NCBI GenBank assembly: GCA_947498845.1
Contig: CANMLX010000001.1
Coordinates: 248,001-312,000 of the forward strand
Length of the DNA stretch: 64,000 nucleotides
Source: an uncultured Flavobacteriaceae bacterium
GTDB taxonomy: Bacteria; Bacteroidota; Bacteroidia; Flavobacteriales; Flavobacteriaceae
Direction of reading: 5' to 3'
Part shown: positions 26,194 to 35,329 of the stretch, one piece after another
How the letters are laid out: each line of letters opens with the position of its first letter
Position numbering within the stretch: the first letter of the stretch is position 1
Notes under the pieces: generated by a model
Seen by the model: only the letters and a program-made list of their open reading frames with translations
Told to the model about the DNA's origin: nothing
Databases searched by the model: none
Position numbers and translations under genes: made by a program

Positions 26194-28296
26194 ATGAAGC
26201 AATTTATACTAGTATTTTTTTTGATACTGCCATTACATATATTTTCTCAGGATGCTAATTTTAATGAAAAGCCCCCGGTATTTCCAGAATGCGCAAACAA
26301 GGTTATAGATTCTGCCAAAGTATGTTTTGATAGACATGTATATCAACTCATCTATGAGAATTTTAAAATCCCTCAAAAAGCGATACAAGATAATTATAAG
26401 GGTGAAGTGATCGTACTTTTTGAAGTGGATACTATAGGGCAATTTCGGTTAATGTACATAGATGCCATGTACGATGCTCTAAAACAAGAAACCAAACGTG
26501 TGTTTGCCTTATTTCCAAAAATCGAACCCGCTACCTATAGTGGAAGACCAACATTTAAACAATACACGCTTCCAATAAAAATTCCTTTAGAAAAGTACAA
26601 AGCACCAAGGTTAAATAGTTTAACTGAAAAAGAGAAGGTATCACAACTAGAAATAACAGCACAAAAGGAATTTGATAGCGTAACCAGATCAATAATACCT
26701 TATACCAATAAGGCATTGTCCAGTGAATTAAATATCCCGTTTACGCATAGCGATTATGCGCGATTTGATAGAGCTATGAACCTTATAGGAACCAATAGCC
26801 ATACTGCATCAAAACCATTTTTGTATAGTGATGTTTCAAAATATCACGATTTTAAAGCAGAACAAGAATCGTTATTGCGAAATACTAAAACATGGGTAGG
26901 GAAAAAATTATGGAATGAGCATTTAGTACAATTACAAGGGAAAGATTATTGGTTTACCATAGATCCTATTTTCGATTTACAGACAGGAACAGATACTAAT
27001 GCCGATTTTTCATCGACATACAATAACACGCGAGGGATTATGGTTCGGGGAGGCCTGGGTAAAAAATTTAATTTTTATACGTCTGTTTTTGAGAGTCAGG
27101 GGCGCTTTGCAGATTATGTGAACCGCTATTCAGAAACGTTAAAGGCCTTTGGTCCAGACCCAGCGATTATTCCAGGACGTGGTATCGCAAAACGCTTTAA
27201 AAAAGATTCTTACGATTATCCTGTAGCCGAAGCCTACTTATCATTTACACCAACAGAATTTTTAAATGTACAATTTGGTCATGGAAAGAACTTTATAGGA
27301 GATGGCTATCGCTCTTTATTATTAAGTGATGTTACAAGTCCACATCCATTTTTAAAACTAAACACTAAATTCTGGAAAATTAAGTATACCAATACGTTTA
27401 TGTGGATGAAAGATGTGCGTGATGCAGTAGTAGAGGATAAAGCCTTTTTAACTAAGTATGTGGCGAATCATTATTTAAGTTGGAATGTGTCTAAGCGTCT
27501 TAATATAGGATTATTTGAATCTGTACTTTGGACCAATAGCAACGATAGAGGTTTTGATATTAATTACTTAAACCCAATAGTGTTTTATCGTGCTATAGAA
27601 TTCGAAACAGGTCAAGGTGCAGGAAATGCATTATTGGGCGCTTCTGCTAAATACAAATGGAGTGATAATATAAATATGTACGGCCAATTTATCTTAGACG
27701 AATTTTCATTGAGCGATATAAAAGGAGGTGAAAAAAGCTGGAAAAATAAATACGGCTACCAGTTAGGGTTAAAATATTATAATGCCTTTAAGGTTGATAA
27801 TTTGTTATTGCAGTTAGAGTATAACAGAATTCGACCCTATACCTATTCTCATAACACAGTGGTACTTAATTACGCGCATAACAATCAAACATTAGCACAT
27901 TTATGGGGGGCTAATTTTAGTGAACTCATTTTAATAGGAAGGTATAGATACCAACGCTGGTTTGCCGATGCTAGATTTATTCTTGGCTCGCGAGGCTTAG
28001 ATTTTAACGATGGCGCAGATAACTTTAGCTATGGAGGTGATATTTATAGAAATTATAATGAGCGACCTTTCGACACGGGAGTAGAAATAGGCCAGGGAAT
28101 AAAAACCAAGAGTTTTTACAGTAATTTACAAGCAGGTTATGTTATTAATCCAGCATCCAATCTAAAAATATTTACCGATATTACCTTTAGAAACTTTAAC
28201 CCCGAAGCAACCACAGCAACGACATTTAAAAATGACACCTTTTGGTTTAATTTTGGAATAAGAACCGATTTGTTTAACTGGTATTTTGATTTTTAA
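26194..28296 (+). CDS. remB: RemB-like gliding/outer-membrane protein
   Basis: This is a 700-aa protein with a signal peptide (MKQFILVFFLILPLHIFSQ). Residues about 20-135 form a domain like the C-terminal domains of the two TonB-like neighbours (PPVFPECAN, then a second Cys in KVCFDRH, and QYTLPIKIPL). The rest (about 220-700) is rich in strands of an outer-membrane barrel (VQFGHGKNFIGDGYRSLLLS, NPIVFYRAIEFETGQG), as in capsule-assembly Wzi-like proteins. This layout and setting fit RemB, which is linked to gliding motility in Flavobacterium johnsoniae. I am fairly sure of the family but less sure of the name. Its role is probably at the outer membrane, in surface polysaccharide or adhesin handling. 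Confidence 0.7.
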   Translation: MKQFILVFFLILPLHIFSQDANFNEKPPVFPECANKVIDSAKVCFDRHVYQLIYENFKIPQKAIQDNYKGEVIVLFEVDTIGQFRLMYIDAMYDALKQETKRVFALFPKIEPATYSGRPTFKQYTLPIKIPLEKYKAPRLNSLTEKEKVSQLEITAQKEFDSVTRSIIPYTNKALSSELNIPFTHSDYARFDRAMNLIGTNSHTASKPFLYSDVSKYHDFKAEQESLLRNTKTWVGKKLWNEHLVQLQGKDYWFTIDPIFDLQTGTDTNADFSSTYNNTRGIMVRGGLGKKFNFYTSVFESQGRFADYVNRYSETLKAFGPDPAIIPGRGIAKRFKKDSYDYPVAEAYLSFTPTEFLNVQFGHGKNFIGDGYRSLLLSDVTSPHPFLKLNTKFWKIKYTNTFMWMKDVRDAVVEDKAFLTKYVANHYLSWNVSKRLNIGLFESVLWTNSNDRGFDINYLNPIVFYRAIEFETGQGAGNALLGASAKYKWSDNINMYGQFILDEFSLSDIKGGEKSWKNKYGYQLGLKYYNAFKVDNLLLQLEYNRIRPYTYSHNTVVLNYAHNNQTLAHLWGANFSELILIGRYRYQRWFADARFILGSRGLDFNDGADNFSYGGDIYRNYNERPFDTGVEIGQGIKTKSFYSNLQAGYVINPASNLKIFTDITFRNFNPEATTATTFKNDTFWFNFGIRTDLFNWYFDF

Positions 28297-28380
28297 TGAA
28301 TACTGTAAATTTTGATTCAGCACATATTGTTTTTACTAAAGATTTTTTTGAATTAAAAATTTGCTTTAAAAAACTAAATA

Positions 28381-28414
28381 AAAACCGAGATCAAAAATTC
28401 ATCTCGGTTTTTAA
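28381..28414. terminator. Bidirectional terminator
   Basis: AAAACCGAGAT pairs with ATCTCGGTTTT between two convergent genes, with A- and T-runs on either side that serve both strands. Confidence 0.85.
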
Positions 28415-28428
28415 ATTCATAGCAATAA

Positions 28429-29154
28429 TTAATATATTACTAGCTTTTTTATCGTATTAGAAGATAATTCTACAAAATAAACGCCAGATTTTAAATCTAA
28501 ATTTAAATTAACCAAATTGGTATTGTTATAGTAATTATCAAAAACCAATTTACCAGAAATTGTATAGACTTTGATATTAGAAATTGGTAAAGATCCAGAC
28601 GCTATACTAAATACCCCATTACTTGGATTTGGGTAAATAGCTGTTATGTTTTTTAATTCTAAAGAGTTACTAGATAATGTGCTCCAGAATGTCACGCCAT
28701 GATCGGTCCCATTGCCACCAAAAACGTAAGGAGCAGAGGTTGATATAAATTGACTAGCACCCCATATCCCTTTACTCACAGCAACACTTTCTCTACCATT
28801 TCCAGAAGATCCCCATTGCAAAAAGTCAAGCATTTTGCTAGAGTCACCAAAATCGGCAGAACTACTACCAGCAACAAATAAGCCTAAGTCGCTACTACTT
28901 GCAAGTGTAGGTCTTGATAAAGTAACCTCTTCGTTTTGAGCTAGGTTTAGGTCGCCTGTAACTATGCTAAGATTACTTAATGTTCCATAATTAAACAGAT
29001 GGCAAAACCGTAATGCGCTTATGTCTTCGCTTGTACTACCAAAATTTTTGATAGTTATATTGCCATTGGTAGGGTCTACTGCAGTAAACCTGATTTGAGA
29101 AAAGATAAAAGATGAGTAAAGAATAAACGAAAGTAAAATGTAGAGCTTTTTCAT
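28429..29154 (-). CDS. Secreted T9SS type A sorting-domain protein
   Basis: This 241-aa protein has a signal peptide (MKKLYILLSFILYSSFIFSQ) and a C-terminal type A sorting domain: AIYPNPSNGVFSIASG near 175, VYTISGKLVFD, then SGVYFVELSSNTIKKLVIY at the end. The central part contains RFTAVDPTNGNITIKNFG, a lamin-tail-like or similar beta module that could hold a surface domain; I do not assign it further. It is a cargo of the type IX secretion system whose translocon, SprA, is encoded in this window. Confidence 0.88.
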   Translation of the reverse strand: MKKLYILLSFILYSSFIFSQIRFTAVDPTNGNITIKNFGSTSEDISALRFCHLFNYGTLSNLSIVTGDLNLAQNEEVTLSRPTLASSSDLGLFVAGSSSADFGDSSKMLDFLQWGSSGNGRESVAVSKGIWGASQFISTSAPYVFGGNGTDHGVTFWSTLSSNSLELKNITAIYPNPSNGVFSIASGSLPISNIKVYTISGKLVFDNYYNNTNLVNLNLDLKSGVYFVELSSNTIKKLVIY

Positions 29155-29365
29155 GATTGATTTTTTATAGTTTATGTTATAAAGTTAATAATAATGAACA
29201 AGTTAACTCTATTAATACGAAGAAAATACTTTGTATGTGTAAAAAAATCCTTAGAAAACGATTTATACAGAAAAATAAAAACAAGGCTATAAGAGTGTTT
29301 AAAAGCCTTATGGGCAGTAACTGTGAGATTTGATTTGATAAAGACTATTAAAAATAACGTTAACA

Positions 29366-29396
29366 TTGTCCAAAATACTTTTAAGGCGTATCTTTG
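29366..29396 (+). promoter_or_regulatory. Promoter of the oxidase assembly operon
   Basis: TTG at 29366-29368 and TATCTTTG at 29389-29396 are 20 bp apart, a good Bacteroidota match. The cyoE start lies about 50 bp downstream. Confidence 0.65.
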
Positions 29397-29446
29397 CACT
29401 CGCATTTATAAGCGGTAAAGCATCATAAATTTTGGCTAGTACAAAA

Positions 29447-30325
29447 ATGGCAGTAACAGCATCTTCGGTTATTTCAGATTTTAAAGAAATCACTAAGATG
29501 CGCTTGGCATTAAGTGTCGTTTTTTCGTCTATAGCAGGTTATTTACTTGGTGTAGATACTATAAATTACAAGACCCTTACTTTATTAGCGCTTGGAGGCT
29601 ATTTTATGGTGGGGGCTTCAAATGCATTTAATCAAATTATAGAAAAAGATTTAGATGCATTAATGAACCGTACTAAAAATCGCCCTATTCCTTCAGGGCG
29701 TATGGCGGTAACCACTGCATTTATAATCGCTTCGGTATTTACAATATTAGGCATTGTAATTCTGTATGTAATCAACAAGCAAACCGCCATGTTTGGCGCT
29801 ATTTCAATATTTCTGTATACCTGTGTTTATACACCTCTTAAAACAAAAACACCTTTAGCGGTTTTTGTAGGTGCTATACCAGGCGCTATCCCATTTATGT
29901 TAGGATGGGTGGCAGCGACAGATGATTTTGGAATAGAACCAGGGACCTTATTCGCCTTACAGTTTTTTTGGCAATTCCCGCATTTTTGGGCTTTGGCATG
30001 GATGTTAGACGACGATTATAAAAAAGGAGGTTTTAAAATGCTTCCAACAGGCAAAAAAGACAAAGGCACTGCCATTCAAATTATAATGTATACGATATGG
30101 ATGTTGCTAGTATCAATAATGCCTGTATTTGGATTTACAGGAACGTTGCATCTATCAATACTCGCAACAATTATAGTTTTTGCAATGGGATTAGTAATGC
30201 TTTTTTTTGCGTTTAAACTTTATGAGAATAAGGATAATACATCTGCAAGAAAACTAATGCTAGCAAGTGTAAGTTATATTACCCTAATGCAAATAGTTTA
30301 TGTTATCGATAAATTTATAGGTTAA
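29447..30325 (+). CDS. cyoE: Protoheme IX farnesyltransferase
   Basis: This membrane prenyltransferase converts heme B to heme O for terminal oxidases. It has about 292 aa from the ATG at 29447; a TTG at 29432 would add five residues. It has eight or nine hydrophobic helices. The conserved metal-binding motif reads NAFNQIIEKDLDALMNRTKN and the second loop YTPLKTKTPLAVFVGAIPGA is typical. It heads an operon with cytochrome oxidase subunits; subunit III begins one base after its stop. Confidence 0.96.
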   Translation: MAVTASSVISDFKEITKMRLALSVVFSSIAGYLLGVDTINYKTLTLLALGGYFMVGASNAFNQIIEKDLDALMNRTKNRPIPSGRMAVTTAFIIASVFTILGIVILYVINKQTAMFGAISIFLYTCVYTPLKTKTPLAVFVGAIPGAIPFMLGWVAATDDFGIEPGTLFALQFFWQFPHFWALAWMLDDDYKKGGFKMLPTGKKDKGTAIQIIMYTIWMLLVSIMPVFGFTGTLHLSILATIIVFAMGLVMLFFAFKLYENKDNTSARKLMLASVSYITLMQIVYVIDKFIG

Positions 30326-30326
30326 A

Positions 30327-30908
30327 ATGGATTTAACTCAAGGAACACAGCAAGAAAAAAATAATAGAGCAAAAAAAATGATGCTTTGGTTTGGTATCAT
30401 TTCTTTAATCATGTCGTTTGGAGGTTGGACGAGTGCTTTTTTGGTGAGTAGATCCAGACCCGATTGGTTAAAAGATTTTCAACTACCCAATGCGTTTATA
30501 ATTAGCACCATAGTTATTGTTTTAAGTAGTGTATCTTTTATACTAGCCAAAAGAAGTTTGAAATTAGAAAAGTATAAAGTAACTACACTATGGTTATTCG
30601 TAACACTGGTATTAGGCGTTATTTTTATTTTTAATCAGTTTACAGGATTTCAGCAAATCATAGATTCTGGATACAATTTTACAGGGCCGACAAGTAATGT
30701 AACCATGTCTTATATTTATCTAATAGCCATGGTACATATAGCTCATGTTATGGTGGGATTAATTTGTTTATTGGTAGTTATTGGTAAGCATTTAAAGAAA
30801 AAATATAGTCCTCAAAATATGCTAGGTTTAGAACTAGCAGCAACGTTTTGGCATTTTATAGATATACTATGGGTGTACCTGTTTTTATTTCTCTATTTTG
30901 CTAAATAA
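30327..30908 (+). CDS. Heme-copper oxidase subunit III (short form)
   Basis: This 193-aa protein has five hydrophobic helices. FGGWTSAFLVSRSRPDW and the C-terminal AATFWHFIDILWVYLFLFLY are the subunit III signatures. It follows cyoE by one base and precedes a longer subunit III. Bacteroidota oxidase loci normally carry two such genes, so this pair is not an accidental duplication. Confidence 0.9.
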   Translation: MDLTQGTQQEKNNRAKKMMLWFGIISLIMSFGGWTSAFLVSRSRPDWLKDFQLPNAFIISTIVIVLSSVSFILAKRSLKLEKYKVTTLWLFVTLVLGVIFIFNQFTGFQQIIDSGYNFTGPTSNVTMSYIYLIAMVHIAHVMVGLICLLVVIGKHLKKKYSPQNMLGLELAATFWHFIDILWVYLFLFLYFAK

Positions 30909-30970
30909 AAAAAGCTATTTAGAGTCTTTAAAATTTAGAGATGTATATTTCGTAAGCTAAATAAAATGAT

Positions 30971-30978
30971 TATTTTTG
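30971..30978 (+). promoter_or_regulatory. -7 box (TATTTTTG)
   Basis: TATTTTTG matches TAnnTTTG about 100 bp before the second subunit III gene, in the only sizeable gap (167 bp) of this part of the operon. The -33 element is weak. Confidence 0.4.
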
Positions 30979-31075
30979 TGCAACTTTTAACAATCCCAGT
31001 TTGGGTTTTATAATAAAGTAATAAATGAGTTTTATACTTTATGAAATAATTTAAAACGGGAATTAACCTTTATAT

Positions 31076-32044
31076 ATGAGTACAGCAGTAGCAGAAGGTA
31101 AAACTTGGGACGGAGGAAACCAACCTCTAAAAGCAAGTTACGGTAAAATGATGATGTGGTTTTTCATCGTTTCTGATGCACTAACATTTTCGGGTTTTTT
31201 AGCAGCCTATGGATTTTCAAGATTTAAGTTTATCGATTCATGGCCAATAGCCGATGAGGTGTTTACGCACATTCCATTTTTTCATGGGAATTACCCAATG
31301 ATTTATGTGGCGTTTATGACCTTTGTACTTATTATGTCGTCGGTAACTATGGTGTTAGCTGTAGATGCTGGGCATCACTTAAACAAAGCTAAAGTGACAT
31401 TTTACATGTTTTTAACGGTTATAGGCGGTCTAATATTTGTTGGATCTCAAGCATGGGAGTGGGCAACTTTTATAAAAGGAGATTATGGTGCTGTACAAAC
31501 AAAGGGAGGGAATATTCTTCAGTTTGTAGATACTGAAGGGCATAGAGTTGCATTGAGAGATATTGCAGTTGTAGATGGACATTCTCAAAGAGTACAACAT
31601 GAGCGTAAAAATGGCTTATGGTTTGTCTCTGAAGGTACTTTGCCTCCATACACAATGGAGCAAGTAATTCATGGATTTGAAGCTAACAAAAACATATTAG
31701 TAAGAACACAAATCTTAAATGAAGAAGGAAAGAAAACAGTACTAACAAGAGCAGAGTCTTTAAAACAGTTGAAAGAAAATGGAAAGCTAGCAGTAGAAGG
31801 CGCTAATCTTCATGTTAATGAATATGGCTCGCCATTATTCGCAGACTTCTTTTTCTTTATTACAGGATTTCATGGGTTTCACGTATTTTCTGGTGTAATA
31901 ATTAATATCATTATTTTCTTTAATGTGGTGTTAGGAACTTACGAGAGACGCAAGAGCTACGAGATGGTAGAAAAAGTTGGATTGTACTGGCACTTTGTAG
32001 ATTTAGTTTGGGTATTTGTATTTACATTCTTCTACCTGGTTTAA
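31076..32044 (+). CDS. Cytochrome c oxidase subunit III (long form)
   Basis: This 322-aa membrane protein has seven helices: MMMWFFIVSDALTFSGFLAA at the start, VGSQAWEWATFIKGDYG in the middle, and the signature GLYWHFVDLVWVFVFTFFY at the end. Between about residues 140 and 250 lies a hydrophilic insertion (VQTKGGNILQFVDTEGH to LHVNEYGSPLFADF), as in the long subunit III of flavobacteria; it lies outside the membrane. It is part of the aerobic respiratory oxidase operon. Confidence 0.93.
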   Translation: MSTAVAEGKTWDGGNQPLKASYGKMMMWFFIVSDALTFSGFLAAYGFSRFKFIDSWPIADEVFTHIPFFHGNYPMIYVAFMTFVLIMSSVTMVLAVDAGHHLNKAKVTFYMFLTVIGGLIFVGSQAWEWATFIKGDYGAVQTKGGNILQFVDTEGHRVALRDIAVVDGHSQRVQHERKNGLWFVSEGTLPPYTMEQVIHGFEANKNILVRTQILNEEGKKTVLTRAESLKQLKENGKLAVEGANLHVNEYGSPLFADFFFFITGFHGFHVFSGVIINIIIFFNVVLGTYERRKSYEMVEKVGLYWHFVDLVWVFVFTFFYLV

Positions 32045-32139
32045 TTAATTAATAAGTTTTTTCTATGTCCTTGAAAAAGGATATCTAATAAATAAAAATA
32101 GCCAATAGCGAATAGCTAAGGGCCAAAAGAAAGTTAAAA

Positions 32140-32529
32140 ATGGCACACGCGCATAAATTAGAAATATTTAGAGGTTTAGTTAAGTTTAAATCTGTAACCC
32201 AAAAAATCTGGGGCGTTTTAATATTCTTGACTATTATAACTGCAATTGAAGTTGTTTTAGGTATCTACAAAGAAAGTTTACCCGCAGTTTTTATGTCTCA
32301 GGTATTGGGAATGAAACTTTTAAACTGGATTTTCATTATCCTAACTATTGTAAAAGCGTATTACATTACTTGGGATTTTATGCACATGCGTGATGAAACT
32401 AAAGGATTAAGGCGTGCTGTGGTATGGATCACTATTTTCTTAATCGCCTATTTAGTGTTTATACTATTACAAGAAGCAGGTTATATATTTGATGTCTATG
32501 ACAAAGGCTATATAAAAAGAGACTTTTAA
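32140..32529 (+). CDS. Cytochrome c oxidase subunit IV family protein
   Basis: This 129-aa protein has three helices. KIWGVLIFLTIITAIEVVLG, then IFIILTIVKAYYITWDFMHM are typical of the prokaryotic subunit IV (CtaF-like) family. It probably stabilises the oxidase. It follows the long subunit III after 95 bp of low-complexity sequence (AATAGCCAATAGCGAATAGC) similar in character to the other short tandem repeats of this window. Confidence 0.88.
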   Translation: MAHAHKLEIFRGLVKFKSVTQKIWGVLIFLTIITAIEVVLGIYKESLPAVFMSQVLGMKLLNWIFIILTIVKAYYITWDFMHMRDETKGLRRAVVWITIFLIAYLVFILLQEAGYIFDVYDKGYIKRDF

Positions 32530-32638
32530 TGAAACTCTATTTTTAAAGCTACAAAGTAGCGTATAAAAATAGTAAGTTGAATTAATCCCGCTTTTAATGC
32601 GGGATCATTATAATATTAGGTGTTAAAAATATAGAATT

Positions 32639-32666
32639 AAGGTGGTTGTTAAAACCACCTTTTTTA
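32639..32666 (+). terminator. Intrinsic terminator
   Basis: AAGGTGGTT pairs with AACCACCTT, then TTTTTATTTTTG. The T-run doubles as a -7 box (TATTTTTG, 32665-32672) for the next gene. A second hairpin (ATCCCGC with GCGGGAT, 32585-32605) lies just upstream without a T-run. Confidence 0.75.
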
Positions 32667-32710
32667 TTTTTGCAAAAGCAAGTAATTTGAGTTTAGAAAG
32701 AACAAACACA

Positions 32711-33427
32711 ATGGATTATAAAAAAATAGGTAGATATTCAATTTTAGGAGTTTTATTCTTTCTTCCTGTTACTTTTTTGTTGCTTTTATATCCAGCAACA
32801 CATAATTACACACCACTTGACATTGTAAATGAAGCTGTTTTAGATATCAATGGGTTTTCATCAAATTCCGAAGAAACCATAACATTAAAGGAGCATATTA
32901 CAGTATTAGGTTTTTTTGGAAATAAACCAATGCATAAGCTCACTACCGCTTCAAACTTAAAAGAATTGGTTTATGATAAATTTAAAGGATTTAAAAAATT
33001 TCAAGTCGTTATTGTAATGCCAGAAGGCACAGAAGAACTTGCTAAAAAGTTAAAAAAAGACATAGCCCTTTACGAAGATTTAAGATTTTGGCATTTTGTA
33101 TTTGCCTCACCAGAAAAAATTGCAACCGTTTTTAATCACTTAAAGCATAAGATACAATTGGATGCTAATTACGCTACGGACAATGTGTTTATAATAGATA
33201 AGGATTTAAACCAAAGGGGACGTATAGATGATAGAACCGATAATGACATTGAAAGAAATGCAGTTGTTTACGGATTAAACTTTTATAATTGTATAGAGGT
33301 GGCTACCATAAAAAATAAAATGAGCGAAGATATGCGTATTTTGTTTACCGAATACCGCCAAAAACGTAAAGGAGAATTTAATTCTGAAACACGAAGAGCT
33401 GAAGATTTAAAGAGCGCAAGTAATTAA
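32711..33427 (+). CDS. Cysteine-less SCO/thioredoxin-like membrane protein
   Basis: This protein has about 238 aa from the ATG at 32711 (an earlier in-frame start adds 23 residues). It has one N-terminal anchor (GRYSILGVLFFLPVTFLLLL), then a thioredoxin-like fold: ITVLGFFGNKPMHKL near 64-78, FQVVIVMPEG, and NVFIIDKDLNQRGRIDDR. The position where SCO proteins have CxxxC is occupied by FFGNKPMH, so no copper or redox thiol pair exists. It sits immediately upstream of the true SCO gene, so it is probably a structural or chaperone partner in copper-A assembly (inference). The spacing to SCO is 84 bp. Confidence 0.65.
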   Translation: MDYKKIGRYSILGVLFFLPVTFLLLLYPATHNYTPLDIVNEAVLDINGFSSNSEETITLKEHITVLGFFGNKPMHKLTTASNLKELVYDKFKGFKKFQVVIVMPEGTEELAKKLKKDIALYEDLRFWHFVFASPEKIATVFNHLKHKIQLDANYATDNVFIIDKDLNQRGRIDDRTDNDIERNAVVYGLNFYNCIEVATIKNKMSEDMRILFTEYRQKRKGEFNSETRRAEDLKSASN

Positions 33428-33511
33428 TATTAATAATGTATGTGTCTCATCGAGTGCCCTCCTGACAGACGGGCAAGCAAGTAGAGATGTAGCATTATTT
33501 AAGACATAGAA

Positions 33512-34258
33512 ATGGGTAAAAAAACTAATAATTCTTATATAGGCATCGCATTTATAATTCTGGTTTTTGGAATACTATTTGTTCCAAAAATAGTAGATAG
33601 AATTACTAATGGAGATATTGTTAGACAAGAAAGCAGAAGTGATCAAAAACGAGAGGTTAAAGGTAACGTTTCCAATTTAGCATTTATAGAAGTACATGGG
33701 CAACCAAAAAAAGTGCCTGAGTTTTCATTTACAAATCAAGAAGGGAAGCTTATTACAAACAAAGATTATTTGGGTAAGGTGTATGTTTTAGAATTCTTTT
33801 TTACCACATGTCCAACCATTTGTCCAAGAATGAATAATAACTTGGTTCAAATTCAGAATACCTTTAAAGGCTTTGAAAACTTTGGAGTAGCATCGTTTAC
33901 TATTAACCCAGACTATGATACGCCAGAAGTTTTAAAAGCATATGCCAAAAAATATAAGGTTACTAACCCAAATTGGCATTTAATGACGGGAGATAAAGAG
34001 GCTATATACCAATTGGCTAATAAAGGATTTAACATTTATGCCGAAGAAAACCCAGAAGCAGCAGGAGGTTTTGAACATTCAGGGAATTTTGCGTTAATAG
34101 ATAAAAAAGGTTTTATACGTTCAAGAAAAGATGCACATGGTAACCCTATTATCTACTACAGAGGCATAGTTTCTGAAGAAGAAAAAACAGATGAAGATGG
34201 CGTCACCCAAGAGATTACAGCATTAAAAGAAGACATAAAAAAGTTACTTAATGAATAA
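33512..34258 (+). CDS. SCO family copper chaperone
   Basis: This 248-aa protein is anchored by one N-terminal helix (IGIAFIILVFGILFVP). The thioredoxin-like domain has the copper-binding pair in FFFTTCPTICPRM and the conserved His in GFEHSGNFALIDKKG near residue 193. Family knowledge: SCO delivers copper to the CuA site of cytochrome oxidase subunit II. It overlaps the DUF420 gene by 8 bp, so the two are translationally coupled. Confidence 0.93.
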   Translation: MGKKTNNSYIGIAFIILVFGILFVPKIVDRITNGDIVRQESRSDQKREVKGNVSNLAFIEVHGQPKKVPEFSFTNQEGKLITNKDYLGKVYVLEFFFTTCPTICPRMNNNLVQIQNTFKGFENFGVASFTINPDYDTPEVLKAYAKKYKVTNPNWHLMTGDKEAIYQLANKGFNIYAEENPEAAGGFEHSGNFALIDKKGFIRSRKDAHGNPIIYYRGIVSEEEKTDEDGVTQEITALKEDIKKLLNE

Positions 34259-34781
34259 AGAAGAAGCTGTTTTGAACGAGAAGAAATACAACAAATTGAT
34301 TGTTGTGTTATCTATAGTAATACCATTAGTTGTAGCGGTATTGTTTGGAGTTAAAATAGATGTGCAATTGCCTGTTTTTTTACCGCCTATTTATGCTTCC
34401 ATTAATGCATTAACAGCATTGGTATTAATAACAGCAGTTGTAGCTATAAAAAACAAAAAAATAAAATTACATCAACGCTTAATGACCTTTGCAATTGTAC
34501 TTTCTGTATTGTTTTTAGTGATGTATATCGCGTATCATATGACGAGTGATTCTACAAAGTTTGGCGGCGAAGGCACAATTGCTTATATCTACTATTTTAT
34601 ATTAATAACACATATTTTACTATCAATAGTTGTAATTCCATTTGTTTTAATTACGTATGTAAGAGCCATTACTAATAACATAGAAAAACATAAAAAAATA
34701 GCCAAAATCACATTCCCTTTATGGTTGTATGTTGCCATTACAGGAGTAGTTGTGTATCTTATGATATCACCTTACTATTAA
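34251..34781 (+). CDS. DUF420 membrane protein
   Basis: This 176-aa protein has five hydrophobic helices. HQRLMTFAIVLSVLFLVMYI, AYHMTSDSTKFGGEG and the histidines in ILITHILLSIVVIP resemble DUF420/CtaG-like oxidase assembly proteins. It overlaps the SCO gene by 8 bp. The exact role is unknown; the context points to cytochrome oxidase assembly. Confidence 0.85.
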   Translation: MNKEEAVLNEKKYNKLIVVLSIVIPLVVAVLFGVKIDVQLPVFLPPIYASINALTALVLITAVVAIKNKKIKLHQRLMTFAIVLSVLFLVMYIAYHMTSDSTKFGGEGTIAYIYYFILITHILLSIVVIPFVLITYVRAITNNIEKHKKIAKITFPLWLYVAITGVVVYLMISPYY

Positions 34782-34944
34782 TGAGACTCCATATATTGAA
34801 GTTCGTAGAACGCCCAAGATATGGCAAGTCGAATTAATCCCGCTGCATGCATGGGTGAGCACATAAATTAAAATGAGCTCAATATATTGTAAGTTGATAA
34901 TATTAGTTTAATATAGAATGATTAAGTTGGTATTGTCATCTGAG

Positions 34945-35025
34945 CGAGGAACGAGGAAGAATCTCACAATAATAAGATATCTCGTCACTCATACTTCGCT
35001 GCCGGCATGCAGGTGTCGATATTGA
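34945..35025. repeat. Degenerate copy of a flavobacterial intergenic repeat
   Basis: TTGTCATCTGAGCGAGGAAC, then AATCTCACAATAATAAGATA, and a terminal TTGACAA resemble the widespread flavobacterial intergenic hairpin (TGTCA, AGAAATCTC, TAATGAGA, TGACA). This is recognised from memory and is degenerate. The rest of the 278-bp gap 34782-35059 shows no gene. Confidence 0.45.
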
Positions 35026-35059
35026 CAAGTATTTGATTTTTATTGTTACAAAAACTAAA

Positions 35060-35278
35060 ATGAACAAAAAAACAGTCTTATATCTCTTCTCTCTTCTCTA
35101 TTCTCTAATAACAGAGGCACAATGTGCCATGTGTCGCGCTGTTTTAGAAAGTGAGGAGGGGCAAACCGCAGCAGAAGGCATAAACGATGGTATAGTTTAT
35201 TTAATGGCTATTCCATATATTCTGGTAGCTGGGTTAGGATATTTTATTTACAAGAAATATTACACAAGAGCTAAGTAG
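35060..35278 (+). CDS. Small CxxC membrane protein
   Basis: This protein has about 72 aa from the ATG at 35060 (an upstream in-frame ATG at 35033 adds nine residues). A signal-like segment (TVLYLFSLLYSLITEAQ) is followed by CAMCRAVLE, then a single helix (GIVYLMAIPYILVAGLGYFI) and a basic tail. It is not a recognised named family. Its place at the end of the oxidase assembly operon and the exported CAMC pair suggest a copper or thiol role (inference). Confidence 0.6.
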   Translation: MNKKTVLYLFSLLYSLITEAQCAMCRAVLESEEGQTAAEGINDGIVYLMAIPYILVAGLGYFIYKKYYTRAK

Positions 35279-35329
35279 TTGGTATTAATAGTTAAATCAA
35301 GCTTTTGAGAGAATAATATTTTTGTTAGT

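Noticed and set aside
30327..32044. Two subunit III genes as a recent duplication or a broken gene
   Set aside because: They differ greatly in length and sequence, and both carry full signatures; the pair is the normal arrangement in Bacteroidota.
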